From JAYOFM01 sp038117225 (lineage in GTDB: Bacteria > Pseudomonadota > Alphaproteobacteria > Rhodospirillales > Casp-alpha2), in the NCBI GenBank assembly GCA_038117225.1, contig JAYOFM010000092.1:1-15721 (forward strand): a DNA stretch of 15,721 bases, in the 5' to 3' direction. Positions within the stretch are counted from its first letter, which is position 1. The number at the start of each line of letters is the position of its first letter. Below, piece after piece: positions 1-7,401 of this stretch. The position numbers and the translations under genes are program-made. Below the pieces are notes generated by a model. It was not told the origin of the DNA, ran no database searches, and saw nothing but the letters and a program-made list of their open reading frames with translations.

Positions 1-28
1 CGTCGAACCAGACAAGAGGATCAGATAC

Positions 29-1468
29 ATGAATGACGCAAGTGACGCCAAACTGGCGCTGGAACGCGACCTTAAGAATTTCATCGCCGGCGAGTGGGTC
101 GACTCCGATGAAAGAATTCAGGTCACCAACCCCTACAACAATGAAGTCGTCGGCTCGGTGCCCAAGATGGGCCTCGACCAGGTAAAGAAGGCCATTGATG
201 CCCTTTACGAATATGAACCGACCTTGACGGCCTATGAGCGTTCGGAAATCCTGCGCGCCACGGCGGCCGAAATCACCAAGCGTAAGGACGAATTGTCGTA
301 CGGCATTTCGTCCGAGTCTGGCATGTCGCTGGCCGACAGCTCGAAGGAAGTCAGCCGCGGCGGCGGGGTCATCCAGAACCCCCCCCCGGAAGCCCAAAGC
401 AACAAGGGCGAGCAAATTCCGCGTGATGTGGTCGCGTCGGGTGCCGACAAGATCATCCTGGCCTTGCGCCATCCTGTCGGTCTGGTCAGCGCCATCGTGC
501 CGTTCAACCGGCCGATGAACCAGGTGGTGGTCAAGGTTGCCCCGGCCTTCGCGGCGGGCAACAAGATCATCATCAAGCCGACCGAGCGCACGCCCATGTC
601 GGCGATCCGCTTCGTTCAGATCCTGCTCAACAACGGCATGCCGCCGGAGATGATCAGTGTCGTCACCGGCAAGTCGAGCGAAATCGGCGACGAACTGGTG
701 TCCAGCACCAAGATCGACATGGTCACCTTCACTGGTTCCACCGAGGTTGGTCGCAAGCTGACCAACATGGCCGGCATCAAGAAGCTGACCATGGAACTGG
801 GCGGCAACGATCCGCTGATCGTGCTTGAGGATGCCGACGTGGATCTCGCGGCCAAATTGACCGTCGCCGGCGCCTATGGCAACGCCGGTCAGGCGTGCCG
901 CGGCATCAAGCGTATCCTGGTCGTCAATAGCGTCGCCGACGCCTATGCGGCGAAGGTGACGGAACTGACGGAGAAGATCAAATATGGCGATCCGTTTGCG
1001 CCGGGTGTCGCCGTCGGTACGGTCATCGACGAAAAAGCGGCGATTGAGATCGAGGATGCAATCAAGGGCGCCGTCGCCGACGGCGCCAAGGTGTTGTGCG
1101 GCAATAAGCGCGAGGGTGCGCTGGTCGCGCCGACGGTGGTTGATCACTGCAAGGCCGATTCGGCGATGGTGATGGACGAAACCTTCGGCCCGGTAGCACC
1201 GATCATCCGCGTCAAGGACGTTGAAGAAGCCTGCCGGGTGGCCAACTCGACCGAATTCGGTCTGCAGTCCGGTGTCGTCACCAACAACCTCGACAACATT
1301 AAGTACTGCATCAAGCACCTGAAGGTTGGCGCGGTGAACATCAACGAAGGCCCGCAGCACGACATGCCGAACATTCCGTTCGGCGGCGTTAAGCAGAGCG
1401 GCGTCGGTCGTGAGGGCATCCGCTATGCCATGCAGGAAATGACCTACATTAAGTGCGTGGTGATGTAG
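29..1468 (+). CDS. phnY: Phosphonoacetaldehyde dehydrogenase (aldehyde dehydrogenase superfamily)
   Basis: This 479-residue NAD(P)-dependent aldehyde dehydrogenase probably oxidises phosphonoacetaldehyde to phosphonoacetate in the cytoplasm, the step before PhnA. Visible ALDH landmarks are the PFN motif with oxyanion Asn160, Lys183 in IIKPTE, the cofactor loop GSTEVG (236-241), the general base Glu256 in MELGGN, the catalytic Cys290 in GQAC and Glu384 in DETFGP. Arg110 and Arg291 (just after the catalytic Cys) are candidates for gripping the phosphonate. The start is supported by AGAGGA at 15-20, eight bases upstream. The specific substrate is inferred mainly from the phosphonoacetate hydrolase that follows; the general family is certain. 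One oddity is GGGVIQNPPPEA (111-122), encoded across a nine-C run, where relatives normally have an Ala-rich helix. The symbol phnY is also used elsewhere for an unrelated 2-oxoglutarate oxygenase. Confidence 0.9.
   Translation: MNDASDAKLALERDLKNFIAGEWVDSDERIQVTNPYNNEVVGSVPKMGLDQVKKAIDALYEYEPTLTAYERSEILRATAAEITKRKDELSYGISSESGMSLADSSKEVSRGGGVIQNPPPEAQSNKGEQIPRDVVASGADKIILALRHPVGLVSAIVPFNRPMNQVVVKVAPAFAAGNKIIIKPTERTPMSAIRFVQILLNNGMPPEMISVVTGKSSEIGDELVSSTKIDMVTFTGSTEVGRKLTNMAGIKKLTMELGGNDPLIVLEDADVDLAAKLTVAGAYGNAGQACRGIKRILVVNSVADAYAAKVTELTEKIKYGDPFAPGVAVGTVIDEKAAIEIEDAIKGAVADGAKVLCGNKREGALVAPTVVDHCKADSAMVMDETFGPVAPIIRVKDVEEACRVANSTEFGLQSGVVTNNLDNIKYCIKHLKVGAVNINEGPQHDMPNIPFGGVKQSGVGREGIRYAMQEMTYIKCVVM
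379..387. repeat. Nine-cytosine homopolymer inside phnY
   Basis: Nine consecutive C residues encode the Pro-Pro-Pro of the odd QNPPPEA segment. The reading frame is intact on both sides, so it is not a frameshift. It is a slippage-prone and error-prone site. Confidence 0.9.
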
Positions 1469-1535
1469 GTCGCATACCGACCCCAGGCGGGAACGTGGCG
1501 GCGGCGCCAGCCGCGCCGCGAAACCCCGCCAAGAG

Positions 1536-1592
1536 ATGTCCGGAACGGTTCCGCACAAAAGGCTTTCTCCCGGCTTGGAACCTTCCGGACAT
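1536..1592 (+). repeat. Large inverted repeat in the phnY-phnA spacer
   Basis: The left arm (1536-1552, ATGTCCGGAACGGTTCC) pairs with the right arm (1577-1592, GGAACCTTCCGGACAT) over 16 bp with one bulged C, around a 24-base loop. No T-run follows, so it is not a typical intrinsic terminator. It could stabilise the 3' end of the phnY message, attenuate phnA, or bind a protein. CCGGCTTGG (1570-1578), which overlaps the right arm, can also pair with CCAAGGCCGG (1600-1609), giving an alternative fold. The rest of the 253-base spacer (1469-1721) holds a GC-rich stretch near 1495-1520 that could form a smaller imperfect hairpin, and a weak promoter candidate; I see no gene there. Confidence 0.7.
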
Positions 1593-1640
1593 TTCAGTGC
1601 CAAGGCCGGCATGACAGCCGATGCGGCGTAAAGTGTTTCG

Positions 1641-1668
1641 TTTCAAAATCCGACGAGCGTCCTAATTT
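1641..1668 (+). promoter_or_regulatory. Weak sigma70-like promoter candidate for phnA
   Basis: TTTCAA (1641-1646) and TAATTT (1663-1668) are separated by 16 bases, about 50 bases upstream of phnA. Both hexamers are imperfect, so this is only a candidate. If real, phnA could be expressed apart from phnY. Confidence 0.25.
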
Positions 1669-1705
1669 GATGATCTGACAGCCTCGCCGGACCGACTAAC
1701 ACAAT

Positions 1706-1710
1706 GGAGG
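1706..1710 (+). promoter_or_regulatory. Ribosome binding site deciding the phnA start
   Basis: GGAGG lies 11 bases before the ATG at 1722 and overlaps the earlier in-frame ATG at 1704. The later ATG, which gives MADKRKIL at the start of the conserved fold, is therefore the likelier start. Confidence 0.7.
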
Positions 1711-1721
1711 ACACCATTAAC

Positions 1722-2864
1722 ATGGCCGATAAGCGTAAAATTCTAATCATCATGATGGACGGTTTCGATCCGGCCTATCTGCAAGCCAGCGACATGCCGA
1801 ACACCAAGCAAATGGTGGCGAATGGCTTTTATAAGACCGTCAAGGGCATCATGCCGTCGGTCACCAACGTCAACAACACCGGCATCTGCTGCGGCTGCCC
1901 GCCACGCGATCATGGCATCACCGCCAACTCCTACTTTGATCTAGCCACGAAGAAAGAAGAATACATGGACCAGGCCAGCATGGTGCTGGCGCCAACCATC
2001 TTCGAACGGGCCCAGAAGGCGGGCATCAAGCAGTCGGCCCTGTTGACGGCGAAGCGCAAGACCCAGTCCCTGCTGAAGACCGGTTCGACCATCCGCGTCG
2101 CGGCCGAACGTCCTGACGAAGCCGAAGGCGGCGATATCGACTGGGTGTCCCGCCTTGGTCCGGCCCCCGACATCTACTCGCCGGAGATCAACCACTGGCT
2201 CTTCAAGGCGACGCAGATCGTGCTCAACGAGACCGACTGCGACGTCACCTACTTCCACACCACGGATTTCCCCATGCACATGGAGCCGCCAACCGGTGAC
2301 ATGTCGCAGTTCCACCTGCATGAATGGGACAATTTGCTGGGAGAAACCCTCAACGATCATCCCGATCTGGAGATCTTCATGTCCGCCGATCATGGCATGA
2401 ACTTCAAGAGTCGCTGCTACGACCTCAACACGGTGCTGCCGAACAAGGGCGTGGATATCTTCTTCGCCATGTCGGCGGAACGCGACCCCTATGTGAAGCA
2501 TCACCGCACCTTCGGCGGCACGGCGTTCGTTTTCCTCAACCACCCGAGCGATTTCGAGCGCGTCGCCGACGTCTGTCGCCGTCTTGACGGCGTCGAGGCC
2601 GTCTACGACCGCTACACGGCGGCTTCGAAGTTCCTGCTGCACCCGGATCGTATCGGCGACATGCTGGTCACCGGTGACATCGACACGGTGTTCGGCCCGC
2701 TTGATGGCGACACCGGCATTGAGGAAATGCCCGAAGGTTTCCGCACCCATGGCGGTTCCGACGAAGCAAATGTGCCGTTAATCATCTACAATCATGAAGT
2801 CGATTTCACGCAATGGCACGATTACCGCTACAACTTCGATCTCACCCGTTCAATCGGATTTTAA
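1722..2864 (+). CDS. phnA: Phosphonoacetate hydrolase
   Basis: This 380-residue enzyme of the alkaline phosphatase superfamily hydrolyses phosphonoacetate to acetate and phosphate. All expected active-site residues can be placed: zinc ligands Asp13 (MMDGFD), Asp182 and His186 (DFPMH), Asp223-His224 (SADHG) and His343 (RTHGG), and the nucleophile Thr48 in SVTNVNNTG. Lys111 and Lys113 have the spacing of the carboxylate-binding lysine pair known in the Sinorhizobium enzyme. Length is normal for the family once the 1722 start is chosen; the 1704 ATG would add six residues and overlaps the ribosome binding site. With the upstream dehydrogenase it forms a phosphonoacetaldehyde-to-acetate pathway, which normally releases phosphate regardless of phosphate supply. 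The 253-base spacer from phnY is unusually long for such a pair. Confidence 0.93.
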   Translation: MADKRKILIIMMDGFDPAYLQASDMPNTKQMVANGFYKTVKGIMPSVTNVNNTGICCGCPPRDHGITANSYFDLATKKEEYMDQASMVLAPTIFERAQKAGIKQSALLTAKRKTQSLLKTGSTIRVAAERPDEAEGGDIDWVSRLGPAPDIYSPEINHWLFKATQIVLNETDCDVTYFHTTDFPMHMEPPTGDMSQFHLHEWDNLLGETLNDHPDLEIFMSADHGMNFKSRCYDLNTVLPNKGVDIFFAMSAERDPYVKHHRTFGGTAFVFLNHPSDFERVADVCRRLDGVEAVYDRYTAASKFLLHPDRIGDMLVTGDIDTVFGPLDGDTGIEEMPEGFRTHGGSDEANVPLIIYNHEVDFTQWHDYRYNFDLTRSIGF

Positions 2865-2880
2865 GCCGACGCTAACCGCT

Positions 2881-2907
2881 CCGCCGGGGTTCATTGAACC
2901 TCGGCGG
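2881..2907 (+). terminator. Hairpin after phnA, possible terminator
   Basis: CCGCCGGGGTTC and GAACCTCGGCGG form a 12-bp stem with one G-U wobble and a three-base loop (ATT), 16 bases after the phnA stop. No T-run follows, so termination would be Rho-dependent or the hairpin may only protect the message. It separates phnA from the downstream GTPase gene, which has a TATATT -10-like sequence at 2932-2937 without a good -35. Confidence 0.4.
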
Positions 2908-2974
2908 CTGGCGGAGTCGCCCGATCGACACTATATTCCTCCCGAGCGACAACAACGCATTAGGTTAGACATCC

Positions 2975-4663
2975 ATGGCGACCGACGACGGTAACCCTTC
3001 GGAAGCGATTGCTATCTCCGTCATCACGGGTTTCCTCGGCAGTGGCAAGACGACCCTGCTGAATTACCTGCTGCAACACCCAGACATTGAAGAAACGGCG
3101 GTTCTGGTCAACGAGTTCGGCGAGGTCGGGCTCGACCATCTGCTGGTCGCCGAACTGGATGACGAGGTGCTGCTGCTGTCGTCGGGCTGTATCTGCTGCA
3201 CCGTGCAGGGCGAATTGGTCGACAGCCTTAAGGGCCTCTACATGAAGCGCCTGGCCGGCCAGGTGCCGCCATTCAAACGTCTGATCATCGAAACAACGGG
3301 CCTCGCCGACCCGATCCCCATCATCACCTGCCTGATGAAAGACCCGTTGTTCAAGCACGCCTATCGTCTGGAAAGTCTGGTCACCACGGTCGATGCCGTC
3401 TATGGCGCCGGCCAGTTGGACGACCATGCGGAAGCGATCCGCCAGGCCGCCGTCGCCGATCGCATTATCATTACCAAGACTGACCTTGCGGACCAGGCAA
3501 CCGTCGATGGCCTGCGCCGCCGGCTCAGCGATCTCAATCCGGGCGCACGGGTCACCACCGCGGTAAACGGCCAGGTTGGACCAAACGAGCTTTTCGACGT
3601 CGCCCTCTATGATCCCAAGACCAAGACCGTGGACGTGCAGCGGTGGCTGAACGAGGAAGCCTACGGCGCGGCAAGCGATCATGCCGAGGACGACCACAGC
3701 CACGACCACAGTCACGACCACAGTCACGACCACAGTCACGACCACAGTCACGACCACAGTCACGGTCACGAGCATGACCATGATCATCCGGTCAACGTGA
3801 ACCGCCACGACGACCACATCATTTCGTTCTGTCTCTATATTGATCAGCCGCTGCCGTGGCATACCTTCCTCGATTGGTTCGAGGATATCGCCAACGAGAA
3901 GGGCGAGCGGCTACTGCGAATCAAGGGACTGGTCAATATCATCGGCGAGGAACAGCCGTACGCGGTGCATTGTGTGCAGGCGACGCGGCATACGCCGGTG
4001 CGGCTTCCTGCGTGGCCGGATGAAGACCGCCGCTCGCGAGTCGTCTTCATCACCCACGACCTGAGCGAGGCCGAAGTCAGGGTCAGCTTGGATGCCATGC
4101 TGGCGTCGCTCGACCCGGTCACGGAAGCAGCCGTCGGAAAGAAACAGGCCAGCAGTTCGGCGCCGGCGCCCGAACGGTGGCTCAATGAAGGCGAAATCAC
4201 GCGCATCTTTGGTGCCCTCGCTGATCATGCGGACCGCCCCGCCGCCAACGCGATTCGGCTCATGTTGCTGACAGGCACACGCCCGGACGATGTACGCGAC
4301 GCCTGCTGGAATCAGATCAACCTCGATCGCGCTTTATGGCTGAAGCCCAACCCGGGTTCATTCAGCAAGCAACCCAGGCGGATCCGACTATCCGACCCGG
4401 CACTCTTGTTGCTATCCGAAATGGCCGCACACCGCGGCACCGCAGCCTGGCTCTTTCCAGGCGACACGGATGACGGCCCCGTGCGCGATATGGATGAACT
4501 ATGGCAACAGGTGACAGGCACCGCCGGCGTCGAGGATGCCGATCTCGGGCGGCTGCGTCCCAGCCTGGCAAGCCATCTATTCGCCGATCAGGAACCGTCA
4601 ATGCTCCGCAGACTTTTGGGTCTGTCCGACCTAGAGCCAGCTGCTCAACCGGTTGAAGTTTAA
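2975..4663 (+). CDS. CobW/COG0523 GTPase metallochaperone with His-rich loop and a C-terminal integrase-like domain
   Basis: This 562-residue protein has three parts. Residues 12-225 are the G3E GTPase domain, with Walker A GFLGSGKTT (19-27), the metal-binding GCICC (71-75), ETTGLADP (106-113) and a TKTD nucleotide-specificity motif (167-170). Residues 235-281 are His/Asp-rich, including six DHSH units. Residues 282-380 are the CobW C-terminal domain. The family inserts or buffers metals, often zinc, using GTP. Residues 400-562 are extra and resemble the tyrosine-recombinase catalytic domain: LLTGTRPDDVRDACW carries the box I Arg, a KQPRRIRLSDPAL stretch follows, LRPSLASHLF matches the box II LRHTFASHL pattern, and LLGLSDLE matches LGHSSLE. 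The protein ends where the nucleophilic Tyr should lie, and the box II histidines are missing, so recombinase activity is unlikely. Next to zinc-dependent PhnA, it may supply metal; that is inference. Confidence 0.88.
   Translation: MATDDGNPSEAIAISVITGFLGSGKTTLLNYLLQHPDIEETAVLVNEFGEVGLDHLLVAELDDEVLLLSSGCICCTVQGELVDSLKGLYMKRLAGQVPPFKRLIIETTGLADPIPIITCLMKDPLFKHAYRLESLVTTVDAVYGAGQLDDHAEAIRQAAVADRIIITKTDLADQATVDGLRRRLSDLNPGARVTTAVNGQVGPNELFDVALYDPKTKTVDVQRWLNEEAYGAASDHAEDDHSHDHSHDHSHDHSHDHSHDHSHGHEHDHDHPVNVNRHDDHIISFCLYIDQPLPWHTFLDWFEDIANEKGERLLRIKGLVNIIGEEQPYAVHCVQATRHTPVRLPAWPDEDRRSRVVFITHDLSEAEVRVSLDAMLASLDPVTEAAVGKKQASSSAPAPERWLNEGEITRIFGALADHADRPAANAIRLMLLTGTRPDDVRDACWNQINLDRALWLKPNPGSFSKQPRRIRLSDPALLLLSEMAAHRGTAAWLFPGDTDDGPVRDMDELWQQVTGTAGVEDADLGRLRPSLASHLFADQEPSMLRRLLGLSDLEPAAQPVEV
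3692..3763 (+). repeat. Six tandem 12-bp repeats encoding Asp-His-Ser-His
   Basis: The unit GACCACAGTCAC occurs six times head to tail; the first copy differs by one base (C for T). It encodes the metal-binding histidine tract of the CobW-like protein. The near identity of the units points to recent slippage or expansion, so copy number may differ between strains and short reads may miscount it. Confidence 0.95.
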
Positions 4664-4728
4664 AGGAAAATTACATCAACTCGTGGCCGCGGCAGAGGCG
4701 CGAACCTCTTGCTCTCGGCGAATTCTCA

Positions 4729-4758
4729 TTGTCTCGGCACCATCCCTCCTCGTAGTAT
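4729..4758 (+). promoter_or_regulatory. Candidate promoter of the GcvA-like regulator
   Basis: TTGTCT (4729-4734) and TAGTAT (4753-4758) are 18 bases apart, about 32 bases upstream of the LysR start. An ATT-N4-AAT dyad (ATTGCGTAAT) lies between it and the gene and could be a self-binding site. The 126-base spacer 4664-4789 shows nothing else. Confidence 0.3.
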
Positions 4759-4789
4759 AGGTGACTGCGAAATTGCGTAATATGGCCTC

Positions 4790-5740
4790 ATGATCATTCG
4801 GAACCCACCCTTCGCCGCTTTGCGGGCGCTCGAAGCTGCCGCTCGGCATCTCAATTTCACTCGGGTCGCGGAGGAGTTGAATGTCACCCAGAGCGCGGTC
4901 AGCCACCAGATCCGCCATCTTGAAGATTTGTGGGGCCTGAAACTTTTCGACCGCCCGCCACGCGGGTTGGTGCTGACCCGCAACGGCCAGGCTCTGGCAC
5001 CGTTGGTGCGCAAGTTCCTCGACGATCTGGAAGGCACGTTGGAAACCCTGCAGACCGAGGTCACGCGATCACCCTTGCGGGTCGACATGCTACAATCCTT
5101 TTCGGTCAAATGGTTGGTGCCGCGGCTCGGTCGATTCCACGATGAACATCCGGATATAGATATTTGGATATCCACCCATGCCGAAGTGATTGATTTCGCT
5201 AGTCACGACATCGATGTCGCTATCCGCCTCGGCCATGGTAATTACCCTGGCCTGACGTCCACGTTGTTGCTGCGCGAGTACGTGTTTCCGGTCTGCTCGC
5301 CTTCTTTCATGAATCGCCCGGACGCGCCGAATGAGCCGGCCGACCTCTTGAAGGTGCCATTGCTGCTGCGCCTCGGCGACCCGGCCCGTCCCAATTGGGA
5401 ACACTGGTTCAATGTCGCGGGCGTCACCGTTCCCGCGATCGTTGATGGCTCGCGCTTTCCGGATACCAACATGGCGCTGCAGGCGGCAATAAATGGCCAG
5501 GGTGTCGCCCTCGCCCGTAGCGCCCACGTGGGCGACGACTTGAAGGCTGGCCGGTTGGTACGGTTGTTCGACGTCGATTTTCGCTCGGATGTCGCCTATT
5601 ACCTGGTTTATCCCAATGCCAAGGCGGAAAACTTGCGCATCATCGCGTTCCGCGATTGGCTGCTCGGCGAGGCCGCCGTCGCCCAGGCGGAGTACGACAA
5701 AACCATGGGCATCACCGGCCAAACGGACAAGACCGCCTGA
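4790..5740 (+). CDS. LysR-family transcriptional regulator, GcvA-like
   Basis: This 316-residue DNA-binding regulator has an N-terminal winged helix-turn-helix (FTRVAEELNVTQSAVSHQIRHLED, split here as residues about 23-46) and a periplasmic-binding-like effector domain (about 92-300). The opening NPPFAALRALEAAARHLNFT and the LPR-type effector domain place it in the GcvA branch rather than the phn_lysR branch of the two other LysR proteins in this window. It is 19 bases upstream of an EamA transporter on the same strand and probably shares its transcript. The effector is unknown. The start at 4790 is the only one that gives a normal LysR N-terminus, although its ribosome binding site is poor. 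C-terminal residues after about 300 are a variable tail. Confidence 0.9.
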   Translation: MIIRNPPFAALRALEAAARHLNFTRVAEELNVTQSAVSHQIRHLEDLWGLKLFDRPPRGLVLTRNGQALAPLVRKFLDDLEGTLETLQTEVTRSPLRVDMLQSFSVKWLVPRLGRFHDEHPDIDIWISTHAEVIDFASHDIDVAIRLGHGNYPGLTSTLLLREYVFPVCSPSFMNRPDAPNEPADLLKVPLLLRLGDPARPNWEHWFNVAGVTVPAIVDGSRFPDTNMALQAAINGQGVALARSAHVGDDLKAGRLVRLFDVDFRSDVAYYLVYPNAKAENLRIIAFRDWLLGEAAVAQAEYDKTMGITGQTDKTA

Positions 5741-5759
5741 CCCGATCGAGGACCCTGTC

Positions 5760-6620
5760 ATGGATGCCGTCGCCGTAGGGCTTGTTCTCGCCGCGGCCGT
5801 CATGCACGCGGTGTGGAATGCCGTCGTCAAGGTCGACGATGATCGGCTGATGTCGATTACCGTGGTCATCACCACGACCGGGCTCCTCGCCCCCGCCCTG
5901 TTACTGATCGGTCCGGCACCAACCGTCGAGAGCTGGCCGTACATCGTTGTCTCGGCGCTGCTCAACAATGCTTACTTCCTGTTCCTGATCGAGGCCTATC
6001 GGCACGGCGATCTGTCACAAGTTTATCCGTTAGCCCGTGGTTCGGCACCGTTGATGGTTGCCGCCGGCGCCGCCTTGTTTGCCGGCGAGTACCTCGGTGT
6101 CATGGAACTTGCCGGCGTCATCGTTGTTTCCGGTGGCATCATCAGCCTGGTCTGGCGTAGCGGTGGTCATGGTGTTGGGTCACTGGGCGCGGATCATCGA
6201 CGCGCCGTCATATTCTCACTGCTGACCGGCGTCATGATCGCCACTTACACCGTCGTCGACGGCATCGGGGTTCGGCTATCGGGGAATCCCGCCGCGTACA
6301 TCGGCTGGCTGTTCATCCTCAACCCCATCCCCATCCTGATCATCGCGGTGATGCGCCGGCGCGATGCGGCGATCAAGTTTATGCGCGACAACTGGAAACC
6401 AGCGGTACTCGGTGGCTGGCTCAATCTCGGTGCCTATGGGCTGGCCATCTGGGCGCTCAGCCTGGGTACCATGGCGCACGTCTCGGCGCTACGCGAAACC
6501 AGCGTCATCATCGCCGCTTTAATCGGCACCCGTTTGCTGAACGAACCCCTCGGGTCCCGGCGCCTCATGGCCGCCGTCGCCGTGGCCGCTGGCGTTGTCA
6601 TCATCACCGTCAGTGGTTGA
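5760..6620 (+). CDS. EamA/DMT-family membrane transporter
   Basis: This 286-residue integral membrane protein has about ten hydrophobic segments arranged as two EamA repeats, the layout of the drug/metabolite transporter superfamily. Such proteins usually export or exchange small metabolites such as amino acids. A glycine-rich loop of the type SLTGVMIATYTVVDG opens the second half, and ALRETSVIIAALIGTRLLNEPL is the typical late EamA segment. The chosen ATG has GAGGA (5748-5752) seven bases upstream; a longer in-frame reading overlaps the regulator gene and adds a non-membrane Arg/Pro-rich stretch that looks non-coding. It is probably co-transcribed with the LysR gene. The substrate cannot be told from sequence. 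It ends nine bases before a convergent hydrolase gene. Confidence 0.88.
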   Translation: MDAVAVGLVLAAAVMHAVWNAVVKVDDDRLMSITVVITTTGLLAPALLLIGPAPTVESWPYIVVSALLNNAYFLFLIEAYRHGDLSQVYPLARGSAPLMVAAGAALFAGEYLGVMELAGVIVVSGGIISLVWRSGGHGVGSLGADHRRAVIFSLLTGVMIATYTVVDGIGVRLSGNPAAYIGWLFILNPIPILIIAVMRRRDAAIKFMRDNWKPAVLGGWLNLGAYGLAIWALSLGTMAHVSALRETSVIIAALIGTRLLNEPLGSRRLMAAVAVAAGVVIITVSG

Positions 6621-6629
6621 TGCCGCGGA

Positions 6630-7388
6630 TTACGTCATGTGCTGGTCGAGAAACCGCCGCACATCGGCGCCCCAGACACTGGCGCCATGGACCTCCAGCA
6701 GATGTCCTTCCCGGGCGCCGACGCCCCATGGCGGATAGATATGGCACTCGTGCGGCTTGCCGAGTCGTGCCAGTTCCGCCGCCAGATCCAGGGTCGCCGC
6801 CGCGTTGAAATCGTTTTCCGCCTGGGCGAGAAACATCGGCATATCGAGCACCGCCGCGGCATCGAACATCTTGCGGCGCAAGCCCGGATGATCGTTCCAC
6901 TGACGGGCGCCACCGCAGAAATTCAGAGCGCAACGAACACGATCATCCCGCGCCGCCGCCAACAGCGCCAGAATGCCGCCCCGGGAGCTTCCACCGAGGG
7001 CAATGCGATCGGCATCGATATCGTCCCGTGACCGCAGCGCGCCAACAGCAGCCAATACGTCCTCGCATTCCTCGTCCAGCCGCGCGACGATCTGGTCGTC
7101 ATAATCGGCGCTGCCAAGGGTCGCTGGGATGGCTTCCGATACCGGGACGCCCGGCGAGTTACCGTAACCGCGCCGGTGCGGAAAAAAGAACGCGTAACCC
7201 CAGCTCACCATCAGCGCCGCCGTTTGCGGGCGTGAAATATCGGAGCCGCCGGGGCGTAGATGGCTGCCGTGGTTGTTGACGACGCAGGGGAAGGGACCAG
7301 AGCCCGGCGGCTGGTATAGATAGCCGGTCAGCGTCAGGCCGGCGCTGTCATAGGTAATGGCGTCGGGAACAAGGCCGTACTGGCTCAT
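6630..7388 (-). CDS. Alpha/beta hydrolase, dienelactone hydrolase-like
   Basis: This 252-residue alpha/beta hydrolase has a complete triad: nucleophile Ser135 in GGSSRGG (G-x-S-x-G), Asp193 in AENDFN and His229 in REGHLLE. The NNHGSH stretch (38-43) supplies the HG oxyanion region. Acyl esters, lactones or thioesters are possible substrates; the sequence does not settle this. It is the last gene of the minus-strand operon. The ATG at 7388 is preceded by AAGGA eight bases away; a longer reading up to 7574 runs into the NUDIX gene and gives Arg/Ser-rich non-conserved sequence, so it is rejected. Only 13 bases separate the NUDIX stop from this start, which implies translational coupling or at least a shared transcript. 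Confidence 0.87.
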   Translation of the reverse strand: MSQYGLVPDAITYDSAGLTLTGYLYQPPGSGPFPCVVNNHGSHLRPGGSDISRPQTAALMVSWGYAFFFPHRRGYGNSPGVPVSEAIPATLGSADYDDQIVARLDEECEDVLAAVGALRSRDDIDADRIALGGSSRGGILALLAAARDDRVRCALNFCGGARQWNDHPGLRRKMFDAAAVLDMPMFLAQAENDFNAAATLDLAAELARLGKPHECHIYPPWGVGAREGHLLEVHGASVWGADVRRFLDQHMT

Positions 7389-7401
7389 GGATTCGTCCTT
7401 C

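Noticed and set aside
1941..2750. A 269-codon minus-strand frame inside phnA
   Set aside because: It is a shadow frame; phnA on the other strand has all metal ligands and a good ribosome binding site.
3692..3763. Short regular repeats considered as a CRISPR array
   Set aside because: The 12-bp units are directly adjacent with no spacers and encode a protein repeat.
2960..3862. A 300-codon minus-strand frame with a striking repeated Val-Thr-Val stretch
   Set aside because: The Val/Thr repeat is only the reverse complement of the DHSH-encoding 12-bp repeats in the CobW-like gene; the rest has no family features.
4173..4663. Integrase-like domain considered as evidence for an integrated mobile element
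   Set aside because: The catalytic Tyr and box II histidines are missing, it is fused in frame to a GTPase, and I saw no attachment-site repeats or phage genes nearby.
5589..5759. Longer N-terminus for the EamA transporter
   Set aside because: It overlaps the LysR coding sequence, is polar and Arg/Pro-rich, and the ATG at 5760 has its own ribosome binding site.
5090..5968. A 292-codon minus-strand frame across the LysR-EamA junction
   Set aside because: It overlaps two clear plus-strand genes and has no domain character.
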